From NCBI GenBank assembly GCA_002496475.1, contig DAJV01000107.1:1-14193 (forward strand): a stretch of 14,193 nt of DNA, written 5' to 3'. The DNA is from Vulcanisaeta sp. UBA163 (GTDB lineage Archaea > Thermoproteota > Thermoprotei > Thermoproteales > Thermocladiaceae). The position numbers were made by a program, and so were the translations under genes. Shown one piece after another: positions 7,923 through 13,737 of this stretch (position 1 is the first letter of the stretch; each line of letters starts with the position of its first letter). Under the pieces are notes generated by a model. That model was not told the origin of the DNA. It searched no databases and saw only the letters and a program-made list of their open reading frames with translations.

Positions 7923-7930
7923 TATATAAA
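7923..7930 (-). promoter_or_regulatory. TATA box of the small basic protein/NSUN6 operon
   Basis: Minus-strand TTTATATA, a near-consensus archaeal TATA box, with 24 bases from its end to the ATG at 7898. This is the best promoter in the window. Confidence 0.7.
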
Positions 7931-7943
7931 CTTTAATAACTAT

Positions 7944-7964
7944 CCTCCTACCCCTCCCCGTCCC
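7944..7964 (-). other. G-run cluster upstream of the TATA box
   Basis: On the minus strand runs of 3, 4, 4, 2 and 2 guanines are separated by one or two bases, ending about 14 bases upstream of the TATA box of the gene at 7557-7898. The composition differs sharply from the surrounding AT-rich spacer and could form a two-layer quadruplex or bind a regulator; neither is shown. Confidence 0.35.
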
Positions 7965-8024
7965 TACTTACCAAACTCGAGACTTACCCTGAGACCCGCC
8001 CTCATGGTATATTAGCCATTATAG

Positions 8025-8119
8025 GATTCGTGAATCACCGCGGAATATTATTAAAGATTATTTTAACTGAATCACAAACGCGAATCATTTTTTAAATGTG
8101 TGATTAAGCCACACTGTGG
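8025..8119 (+). promoter_or_regulatory. Promoter region of ahbAB with repeated GAATCA boxes and palindromes
   Basis: TTTTTAAA (8089-8096) is the TATA-like box, about 24 bases before the GTG at 8116, so the mRNA is probably leaderless. Upstream, GAATCA occurs three times (8032-8037, 8069-8074, 8082-8087), twice as TGAATCAC, and the first copy belongs to the palindrome GATTCGTGAATC (8025-8036). Between TATA box and start, GTGTG (8098-8102) and CACAC (8110-8114) form an inverted repeat; CCACACTGTGG (8109-8119) is palindromic and covers the start codon. These are plausible operator sites, perhaps for a heme- or iron-responsive factor; the binder is unknown. Confidence 0.45.
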
Positions 8120-9093
8120 GTCTCGATATAAGAACAAGGTCATTACTAATGGAGCTTCAGTACAACTTTCCAATGACTAGGAGGCCCTTCCTTGAGATAG
8201 CCAATAGGCTTGGGGAGAACGAGGATTGGGCTTTGAACGAGACTAATAGGTTGATCAGCTCCGGTGTTATTAGGAGAATTGGTGCCCTTGTGAATTATAG
8301 ATCGAGGGGCTTCGTGTCAGCCCTAGTGGGTATTAATGTACCCATTGAGCTAATTGATGCAGTTGCCAGGGCAGTAAACTCGGATGCCCAGGTATCCCAT
8401 AATTTTGTTAGGGAGCACCCTAGGTACAATGTTTGGTTTGTCACCAAGGCAAGGAACAAGGAGGAACTAGTAACAAAGGTTACCAATACATTGTCTAGGT
8501 TTGGTATTAAGGACTTCATAGTATTGAGTGCAATAAGGACTTATAAGATTGACGTTAAGTTCGACTTGGTTAGGGGCGTCTCCCGCACGAGGCCTGCCAT
8601 ACTTCCACTTGAGGTGCCTTCCGTGGAGTCCACTGGGCTACCAATGGAGTTCTTCAGGAGGCTAAGGTCAATAAGGGCGGAGGCAGAACCCTTTAATGAA
8701 TTGGCGGGTCTGGCAAGGACCAGTGTTGAGGACTTAGGTAGGTTACTAATTGATTTAATGAGGAGGGGCGTGATCAGGGACTTCTACGCTACCCTGGATT
8801 CCGATAAAATAGGCTTCAGGGAAAACGCAATGGTTGTTTTTAAGGCTACACCGGCCATCTGCGAAAAAGCGGCCTTAATTGAGGAGACAACACACGTGGT
8901 GCTTAGGGAGGTAACCCTTGGTGAGTGGGCGTATAATTGCTACTTCATGATACATGGAATAACTAGGGACGTACTTGAGGAAGCAATAGGCAGTATAATG
9001 AGGAATCTCGACATTGGCAATTACGAAGTGCTTTATAGCACTAGGAATCTATTGCCGGAAATGTCTAAGAGACTTGAGTTAACTAATGCGTGA
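8116..9093 (+). CDS. ahbAB: Siroheme decarboxylase, AhbA-AhbB fusion
   Basis: A 325-residue protein made of two Lrp/AsnC-like halves, each a winged helix-turn-helix followed by an alpha/beta domain. Half one (1-152) has FPMTRRPFLEIANRLG, GVIRRIGALVNYRSRGF and the AhbA-type motif VSHNFVREHPRYNVWFV (93-109). Half two (about 176-320) has AEPFNELAGLARTSVEDLGR, GVIRDFYATLDSDKIGFREN and the AhbB-type motif THVVLREVTLGEWAYNCYFM followed by IHG (259-281). AhbA and AhbB together remove two acetate carboxylates of siroheme to give 12,18-didecarboxysiroheme in the alternative heme pathway of archaea and sulfate reducers; they are usually separate subunits. The GTG start is fixed by a TATA box about 24 bases upstream. 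The last 15 bases overlap the convergent gene. A DNA-binding Lrp regulator is the alternative, but the substrate-site motifs argue for the enzyme. Confidence 0.87.
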   Translation: MGLDIRTRSLLMELQYNFPMTRRPFLEIANRLGENEDWALNETNRLISSGVIRRIGALVNYRSRGFVSALVGINVPIELIDAVARAVNSDAQVSHNFVREHPRYNVWFVTKARNKEELVTKVTNTLSRFGIKDFIVLSAIRTYKIDVKFDLVRGVSRTRPAILPLEVPSVESTGLPMEFFRRLRSIRAEAEPFNELAGLARTSVEDLGRLLIDLMRRGVIRDFYATLDSDKIGFRENAMVVFKATPAICEKAALIEETTHVVLREVTLGEWAYNCYFMIHGITRDVLEEAIGSIMRNLDIGNYEVLYSTRNLLPEMSKRLELTNA

Positions 9094-9504
9094 CGTCGTC
9101 TTAGTCCTATTGACTAACCAATAGGCCAGGGCAAGTACCAGGATACTTGCAACCAATAGTATTCCATAACTCAATGGGTTAGTTGGTGACGCTACATAGA
9201 GTAGTAACTCCCTGGATACCGCGGTTAGTACAACGGCTAGTACTAGGTTGACATCCACGACACCTGACCTGATGTATTCCAGGAACATATCAACGAATTC
9301 CAGGGCAATGACGACCAGGAAGACCGCTGACAGGGCGCTCAGTATTTCTTGGTCTGATATTGATGCGAAAGTCGCTAGGGAAATAATATCCCTAATCGCC
9401 AGGTATAGAGCAAATGTACTTAGTACCACGGTTATAATAATAATGACTAGGTACAGGACTATACTCACAAGCCTAAATATACGTGTTATATCCTTAGTAT
9501 TCAT
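9079..9504 (-). CDS. PsiE-family membrane protein
   Basis: A 141-residue integral membrane protein with four predicted membrane helices (about 12-37, 56-76, 86-104, 112-131) and short ends. The segment VVIALEFVDMFLEYI followed by VNLVLAVVLTAVSRELLLY matches the PsiE (phosphate-starvation-inducible E) family, where a charged Glu and an Ala-x-x-Arg-Glu in the membrane are characteristic. Molecular function of the family is unknown, and induction by phosphate starvation is known only for the E. coli member. The ATG at 9504 has a TATA-like box centred about 30 bases upstream. Its stop lies 15 bases inside the end of the convergent ahbAB gene. No phosphate-related gene is adjacent. Confidence 0.75.
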   Translation of the reverse strand: MNTKDITRIFRLVSIVLYLVIIIITVVLSTFALYLAIRDIISLATFASISDQEILSALSAVFLVVIALEFVDMFLEYIRSGVVDVNLVLAVVLTAVSRELLLYVASPTNPLSYGILLVASILVLALAYWLVNRTKTTSRIS

Positions 9505-9529
9505 TTAATTATTATATCCCGGGGCCTGT

Positions 9530-9539
9530 TTTATATTTT
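9530..9539 (-). promoter_or_regulatory. TATA box of the PsiE-family gene
   Basis: Minus-strand AAAATATAAA, 25 bases from its end to the ATG at 9504. The GC-rich CCCCGGG lies between box and start. The rest of the 154-base spacer (9505-9658) is AT-rich and holds no gene that I can see. Confidence 0.5.
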
Positions 9540-9630
9540 GCACCATGCATAATCATTAATAATAATTATAAACCATCCAGGTCCGTGAATTGAGTAATTA
9601 CGCAGTGCCGTGGGTTACAATGCAATAATG

Positions 9631-9638
9631 TTTTTAAG
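9631..9638 (+). promoter_or_regulatory. TATA box of the A-ATPase subunit H/C pair
   Basis: TTTTTAAG centred about 25 bases before the GTG at 9659, the leaderless spacing seen elsewhere in the window. Confidence 0.55.
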
Positions 9639-9658
9639 TCCCCTCACCAGTTCTACGT

Positions 9659-9976
9659 GTGTCATTAGAACGACTTTATGAAATTCTTAGGAAGATAGAT
9701 AGTAAGGTCGATGAGGTATACAAGCTAAGGGACAGTAGTGATGCTGAGATAGCCAGGTTAATAAATGAGGTTAAGGTTAAGGTAGAGGGTGAGGTCGAGG
9801 ACTACATAAAAAGAATAATAAATGAGTACAGGGAAAAGAGACACGACACAATTGAGAGTGAGGTAAATAAGTACTCCGAGGATCTGCGTAAAGATGTCGA
9901 GCAATTCAGGAAGAAGATTAATAATGCCATTGACAAAACGGTTGATGAGGTTGTTAGGATATTGATTGGTGAATAG
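9659..9976 (+). CDS. atpH: A-type ATP synthase peripheral-stalk subunit H/G
   Basis: A 105-residue highly charged protein, predicted to be one long coiled coil from about residue 5 to 95 with a short hydrophobic end (VDEVVRILIGE). Length and composition match subunit H (also called G) of archaeal A-type ATP synthases, which pairs with subunit E to form the peripheral stalk. Low sequence complexity makes the name depend on context: the next gene, five bases on, is subunit C. It is too short for subunit E, which has a C-terminal globular domain. The GTG start follows from the TATA box. The catalytic subunits A, B and D are not in the window. Confidence 0.7.
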   Translation: MSLERLYEILRKIDSKVDEVYKLRDSSDAEIARLINEVKVKVEGEVEDYIKRIINEYREKRHDTIESEVNKYSEDLRKDVEQFRKKINNAIDKTVDEVVRILIGE

Positions 9977-9981
9977 GTAAG

Positions 9982-11052
9982 ATGTTGAGCAATTACGTAA
10001 TTAAACTAACAGCGCTTGGACCAAGAGTGAGGGGGTTAAGGGCCAGGTGCTTGCCTAAGGATAAGCTAAACGCATTAGTGCTTGCCCAGTCGATTGATGA
10101 TGCCATAAATGCCCTGAAGGGCACTGACTACGGCAATACCATTGAGAAGCTAGGTAAGATCACTGACGAAGCTCAGGTAACCAATGAAATAAGGACCTAC
10201 GTAGTTAAATCAATAAGTTCATTAGCTTCATCAGCACCATCACCAGCATCCACAATATTAAAATCGTACTTAATGAAACTAGAACTCGAGAACATTAAGG
10301 TAATCACAAAATCCCTCATGAAGGGACTAGAGGGTGGCGTTACCCTGGAGAGCATGATCAACGTAGCCGTTGAGGAGGAGCTAGGTAGGAGGAATATATT
10401 GGCTGCCATAATGGGTGTCAGGGACGCTGAGGATCTACGTAATAAACTGATGGAAATGCGTCACCCAGCTGGACCTGCATTGGATAGTTTCGTGAAGGTA
10501 AGCAAACAGTACTCACAATATAGTAATGCCTTAATTGATACGTTGATTGATAAGGCTTTCATAGAGTACCTGGCTCGCTTAATAAGGGTTGATGACTCGG
10601 TTGGTAAGTTCATTAATGGGCTTATTGATTTTTACAACCTTAATGTATTTCTGAGGAGTAAGTTATGGGGTTTATCCCAGGATCTAGTCAATGAACTTGT
10701 AATACATTCAGGCAATGTATTTAGTACTGCGATAAAGATCTATGGTGAATCACCTACCAGGATCCTTGAGGAGGTTGCCTCGGTATTTCCATCACTTGAT
10801 CAATTAATTAAGGTCGCTGGTTCCTCAGACCTGAGGACCTTGGTTCAGTACCTTGGTCCATTTAGTTATAGGTTTGCTAAGGACCTTGAGGAGTACGTGG
10901 TGTCCCTATTCACGGAATTCTCACCGGGTGCTGCATTGGCAACCGTGCATTTTAGGTTCGTCGAGAGTGACCTAGTCATTACACTACTGAATGCTTTCCT
11001 TGAGGGTATACCCAGGGACTTTATCGTTAAGCTTTACGGCCCCGTTATTTAA
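9982..11052 (+). CDS. atpC: A-type ATP synthase subunit C (AC39 family)
   Basis: A 356-residue helical protein of the V-ATPase AC39/subunit C family, which forms the funnel joining the central rotor stalk to the membrane ring. The N-terminal family signature is clear: PRVRGLRARCLPKDKLNALV (14-33) followed by ALKGTDYGNTIEKL (44-57). The rest shows the three repeated helical segments expected, with RRNILAAIMGVRDAEDLRNK and IDFYNLNVFLRSKLWGLSQD as the conserved repeat starts. Length fits the family (about 340-360). It lies five bases behind subunit H/G with AGGT before the ATG, so the two are co-transcribed. Its last eight bases overlap a small gene on the opposite strand. Confidence 0.88.
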   Translation: MLSNYVIKLTALGPRVRGLRARCLPKDKLNALVLAQSIDDAINALKGTDYGNTIEKLGKITDEAQVTNEIRTYVVKSISSLASSAPSPASTILKSYLMKLELENIKVITKSLMKGLEGGVTLESMINVAVEEELGRRNILAAIMGVRDAEDLRNKLMEMRHPAGPALDSFVKVSKQYSQYSNALIDTLIDKAFIEYLARLIRVDDSVGKFINGLIDFYNLNVFLRSKLWGLSQDLVNELVIHSGNVFSTAIKIYGESPTRILEEVASVFPSLDQLIKVAGSSDLRTLVQYLGPFSYRFAKDLEEYVVSLFTEFSPGAALATVHFRFVESDLVITLLNAFLEGIPRDFIVKLYGPVI

Positions 11053-11182
11053 TATTCTTTATCTCCTCGACTTTTTTCAGTAATTCCTCCTTGGTCTTAC
11101 TTATCTTCTCATTTACCTGCTCAAGGTACTTACTTACTATCTTTTTCATCTCATCCTGGACAACATCATCAATACCTGGCAT
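11045..11182 (-). CDS. Small 45-residue coiled-coil protein opposite the ATP synthase subunit C gene
   Basis: An intact 45-codon frame from ATG (11182) to TAA (11045-11047), short enough to be missed by length filters. It begins MPGIDDVVQDEMKKIV and continues as a single amphipathic, lysine- and glutamate-rich helix (SKYLEQVNEKISKTKEELL, KKVEEIKNIK) with heptad-like hydrophobic spacing. A good TATA box is centred 26 bases before the ATG, the same leaderless geometry as the larger genes. It overlaps the end of subunit C by eight bases, tail to tail. Function is unknown; its coiled-coil character resembles stalk subunits and invites an interaction with the ATP synthase, but nothing in the sequence proves it. 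Confidence 0.6.
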   Translation of the reverse strand: MPGIDDVVQDEMKKIVSKYLEQVNEKISKTKEELLKKVEEIKNIK

Positions 11183-11203
11183 CAATATGGTTGTAAGCAT
11201 TGA

Positions 11204-11211
11204 ATTATAAA
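11204..11211 (-). promoter_or_regulatory. TATA box of the 45-residue coiled-coil gene
   Basis: Minus-strand TTTATAAT centred 26 bases before the ATG at 11182. Its presence at the exact leaderless distance is the main argument that the small frame is expressed. Confidence 0.55.
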
Positions 11212-11234
11212 TGCTTTATGCCCCGCTAATTGAC

Positions 11235-11954
11235 TTAATGCCTGAACGCCAGAATTGATGATATGATGAGGACTACCAGTGATGCGATGAGTAGTAACAT
11301 GGCGTATACGCGGTATGGATAGTACGATGAGTGAGTCGTTAGGTATGCCGTGGATACCACGGTTGCGTTGTATTGCTTAATGCATGTCCCATTTACTGAA
11401 ATGATAACTAGTGTGTTTGTACAGGGACATGATAGTATAATTGCTGGTTTAACAAGTATGTTGATACTTCCATTGGCGTACGTTGTTGTGAATATTGAGT
11501 AGGTGTATGGTGTGTAATCAATGATTTTGCCGTTGTCTAGAATCGTTATTGATACATAGCCACTGCCGATTATTGTGGCGTTTATTGTAACTCTACACAC
11601 TCCAGGTAAAGTAATGTTAAACCATTTACTGAATGAGTTGTAGACATTGAAGGGTAGTTGAGTTTCATTGCCAATGCGAAAGCTGCTTGTTAGTGGTATA
11701 TACGTAATTTCCTTAGTTATTACGGATCCATTGCTTAACTCCTGAACACTGCCGGTGCCCAGTGATATGAGGGCATGACCAACTACGTAATTACTAACGT
11801 TTGTATCCCAAGGGAAGACACAGGTAACATTGCTCCTTAATTCACCGTTCATGCACTTATATTTAATAAGGGTATTACCACTCACTGACGTGTTCATTAA
11901 AATTAGCCCGGCAACCAGTAACACCAATGCGGTGATCACTAGGTACTTAATCAT
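11235..11954 (-). CDS. Sequon-rich surface protein with N- and C-terminal membrane segments
   Basis: A 239-residue protein of no family I recognise. An N-terminal hydrophobic segment (about 2-20, IKYLVITALVLLVAGLIL) and a C-terminal one (about 217-236, MLLLIASLVVLIISSILA) bracket an outside domain of about 190 residues, mostly beta-type. That domain has ten N-x-S/T sequons (asparagines 21, 42, 52, 75, 96, 113, 125, 161, 188, 196) and six cysteines (34, 45, 120, 176, 178, 191), including a SCPC pair, suggesting a heavily glycosylated, disulfide-stabilised surface protein. The ATG at 11954 is chosen because the TATA box is centred 26 bases before it; the longest frame starts at 11972, only three bases from the box. 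It stands alone between the ATP synthase region and the aldo/keto reductase. Confidence 0.7.
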   Translation of the reverse strand: MIKYLVITALVLLVAGLILMNTSVSGNTLIKYKCMNGELRSNVTCVFPWDTNVSNYVVGHALISLGTGSVQELSNGSVITKEITYIPLTSSFRIGNETQLPFNVYNSFSKWFNITLPGVCRVTINATIIGSGYVSITILDNGKIIDYTPYTYSIFTTTYANGSINILVKPAIILSCPCTNTLVIISVNGTCIKQYNATVVSTAYLTTHSSYYPYRVYAMLLLIASLVVLIISSILAFRH

Positions 11955-11975
11955 CATGACAGCTTGGGTCATGTG

Positions 11976-11983
11976 TATTTAAA
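11976..11983 (-). promoter_or_regulatory. TATA box of the surface protein gene
   Basis: Minus-strand TTTAAATA, centred 26 bases before the ATG at 11954. It lies just before the upstream ATG at 11972, which would be untranscribed. Confidence 0.55.
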
Positions 11984-11985
11984 GC

Positions 11986-12819
11986 TTAACGAAAGTGATC
12001 ACTTATTGCATTCCAGTCATCCCTACTTAACCTCCAACCCATTGCCCCGGCATTCTCCTCAACATGCTCCATCCTACCAGCCTTTGGTATTGGCACTAGG
12101 TTATCAATACCAACATACCAATTAAGCACAACCTGTATTGGGGTCCTACCATACCTCCTACCAATACCCCTAAGGAATTCATCAGTAGCGAATTCACCCT
12201 TCTCAAGCGGTGTATACGCTAGGTAAAGCATTCCCTCCCTCTGTATGTAGGGTATTACTGACGATTCATCAACCCTATGGAGAAGACTATACCTATTCTC
12301 CACGGCAGCGATATCATACTTACTAAAGCATTGCCTAGCCCTCTCAATACCATCAACATCAAAATTACTCAAACCAACAAACCTAACCACACCATCATCT
12401 AGCAACTTCTCAAAGGCCTTCATAGTTTCGCAAATAGGCACATCACTCGCAGGCCAGTGAAGTAGGTATAGGTCTACGTATGTACCAAGTCTCTCTTTAC
12501 TCGCCCTGGCTGATTTAATAACATCATCATAATGTGCATGGTTAGGCCAAACCTTAGTGACTATGAAGAACTCCTCCCTAGGAATGCCCCTTATTGCCCT
12601 ACCAACGAGTTCCTCAGAATGACCGCCACCATACATCTCGGCCGTATCTATTAAGGTCATTCCCAGCTCAATACCCCTCCTCAATGCCCTGACCCAGTCA
12701 TCATCATTTGAATAGTCTGGTGACCAAAAGCCGCCGCCCATACCCCACGTACCCATCCCAATTACGGAAACCTTGCCATTTATTGACTTAATGTATTTAG
12801 TATCCCTACTCAATGGCAT
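11986..12819 (-). CDS. Aldo/keto reductase
   Basis: A 277-residue NADP-type aldo/keto reductase with a TIM-barrel fold, cytoplasmic. The catalytic tetrad is complete: aspartate 58 and tyrosine 63 in LIDTAEMYGGGHSEELVG, lysine 89 in IVTKVWP, and histidine 121 in LYLLHWP. SNFD (substrate/cofactor region) and the cofactor motif LVPIPKAGRMEHVEENAGAM are present. Members reduce aldehydes and ketones to alcohols; the natural substrate cannot be read. The ATG at 12819 has a TATA-like box about 30 bases upstream. The gene ends 31 bases before the surface protein start and the two have separate promoters. Confidence 0.9.
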   Translation of the reverse strand: MPLSRDTKYIKSINGKVSVIGMGTWGMGGGFWSPDYSNDDDWVRALRRGIELGMTLIDTAEMYGGGHSEELVGRAIRGIPREEFFIVTKVWPNHAHYDDVIKSARASKERLGTYVDLYLLHWPASDVPICETMKAFEKLLDDGVVRFVGLSNFDVDGIERARQCFSKYDIAAVENRYSLLHRVDESSVIPYIQREGMLYLAYTPLEKGEFATDEFLRGIGRRYGRTPIQVVLNWYVGIDNLVPIPKAGRMEHVEENAGAMGWRLSRDDWNAISDHFR

Positions 12820-12847
12820 GAGTAATCATGAAAGTGATTCCATGAGG

Positions 12848-12855
12848 CTTATAAG
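12848..12855 (-). promoter_or_regulatory. TATA-like box of the aldo/keto reductase gene
   Basis: CTTATAAG, identical on both strands, centred about 32 bases before the ATG at 12819, allowing a leader of about six bases. Confidence 0.45.
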
Positions 12856-12906
12856 GGTTATGCCGAAGCCCTAGTGGGTTAATCCTTGTTCAAGTTATTG
12901 CATTAA

Positions 12907-12930
12907 TTTAATATTATTTAATATTAAATA
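12907..12930. repeat. AT-rich direct repeat and 16-base palindrome, possible operator
   Basis: TTTAATATT occurs at 12907-12915 and 12917-12925, one helical turn apart. The second copy is part of a perfect palindrome, TATTTAATATTAAATA (12915-12930). It lies in the divergent 178-base spacer between the aldo/keto reductase and the small winged-helix gene. It may be an operator for that regulator, or merely AT-rich promoter DNA. Confidence 0.35.
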
Positions 12931-12967
12931 TGTGTATTGAATTAAATTAGTTTAAATATGAAAATCC

Positions 12968-12975
12968 TTATTAAT
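12968..12975 (+). promoter_or_regulatory. TATA box of the small winged-helix gene
   Basis: TTATTAAT centred 26 bases before the ATG at 12998, implying a leaderless mRNA. A second AT-rich match (ATTATAAT, 12979-12986) is too close to the start. Confidence 0.5.
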
Positions 12976-12997
12976 ACATTATAATAGATAAATAACG

Positions 12998-13252
12998 ATG
13001 TCAGTGGAACTTAATGATAGGGAGAAAACGGTTTTGAGAATTATTGGTGATGCCTGTGATAAGAAGGGACAGGATAACGTTAAGTTTGACGAAGTTTCTG
13101 ATAGGCTTAGGATAGCCGGTATTAACGTAAATGACGTAATGGATATACTGTATAGGCTTGAGGACCTGGGCTTAGTTAAGCTTGAGATAATTGGTTACTC
13201 AACAATAATATACATCACTGATAAAGGCAGGGAGATCTACAAATCCCTATAA
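12998..13252 (+). CDS. Small winged helix-turn-helix protein, likely transcription regulator
   Basis: An 84-residue single-domain winged helix: helix 1 NDREKTVLRIIGDACDKKG, helix 2 VKFDEVSDRLRIAG, recognition helix NVNDVMDILYRLEDLGL, and a two-stranded wing (VKLEIIGYSTIIYITDKGRE). It most resembles MarR/PadR-like minimal regulators common in crenarchaea. No effector domain is present. Target genes are unknown; the palindrome about 70 bases upstream makes autoregulation, and control of the divergent aldo/keto reductase, a reasonable guess. The ATG follows from the TATA spacing. Confidence 0.75.
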   Translation: MSVELNDREKTVLRIIGDACDKKGQDNVKFDEVSDRLRIAGINVNDVMDILYRLEDLGLVKLEIIGYSTIIYITDKGREIYKSL

Positions 13253-13263
13253 CCACCATTACT

Positions 13264-13294
13264 AAGGCAATAAAAATTAAATCCCCAATGCCTT
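13264..13294 (+). terminator. Possible terminator after the winged-helix gene
   Basis: AAGGCA (13264-13269) and TGCCTT (13289-13294) form a six-base inverted repeat with an AT-rich 19-base loop, followed by TAGTTTTAATC. It is a weak case because archaeal termination relies mainly on T-runs. The rest of the spacer to 13379 shows no gene. Confidence 0.2.
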
Positions 13295-13379
13295 TAGTTT
13301 TAATCAAGGGTCTAATTATCATGTTTAGAAAGGACTTAGGTCCCCATTAATAAGCCCTATAAAACCGTAATCCAGAGAC

Positions 13380-13737
13380 ATGCTCGTGGTCTTTGAGGAG
13401 TTTCCAGGTCTATCTCCGAGAGGTTCAGGATATTTAAGAGTGCTTGGGACTGGGTTCAGCCATTACTTGATGAGCTGATGGAGAGGGGCTACGCCATTAC
13501 CCCATTCCCATTGATAAAAAACGAGGGTTGAGACGAGGGGATTCTCACCACTTTACCTAGGCATGATTGAGGACGCAGTTATTATATATGATAAGGACGC
13601 ATTCTTCGAGGAGGCGCTCATGAGGGTAATTAATAGGTTGAGGGAACTTGGGGCAACGAGGGTTTGGTTCAGTGATAAGGCCTGGTGCTAGTTTTTGAAG
13701 AGGGACTATAGGTTTGGGGGTGACCGAGATTGAATAA
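13380..13737 (+). pseudogene. Decayed MNT-type nucleotidyltransferase (antitoxin-like), N-terminus missing
   Basis: Remains of an archaeal minimal nucleotidyltransferase, spread over frames. MLVVFEEFPG (from 13380) matches the strand after the catalytic SDxD; a frameshift near 13410 leads to ISERFRIFKSAWDWVQPLL and ELMERGYAITPFPLIKNEG; TGA at 13529-13531 interrupts; a second shift near 13553 gives YLGMIEDAVIIYDKDAFFEE and MRVINRLRELGATRVWF up to TAG at 13689-13691 (in place of a tryptophan codon in the usual WYWxLK); then FLKRDYRFG and, after a third shift at 13719, VTEIE and TAA (13735-13737). The nucleotide-binding GSxxRG motif is not found upstream. MNT proteins are the antitoxin or AMP-transferase partner of HEPN ribonucleases, and the HEPN remnant starts inside its last codons. 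Several independent lesions make sequencing error an unlikely explanation. Confidence 0.75.

Noticed and set aside
7899..8115. Possible noncoding RNA in the 217-base divergent spacer
   Set aside because: No tRNA-like fold, K-turn or box motif; the spacer is explained by two promoters and repeat boxes.
11255..11340. TGATGA-like boxes suggesting a C/D-box guide RNA
   Set aside because: No matching CTGA D boxes at the right spacing, and the bases are the coding C-terminus of the surface protein.
13357..13382. CTATAAAA followed by ATG at 13380 as a promoter and start for a short MNT-like protein
   Set aside because: Only 15 bases separate box and ATG, the frame hits a stop after 32 codons, and the motif upstream of MLVVFEEF is missing.
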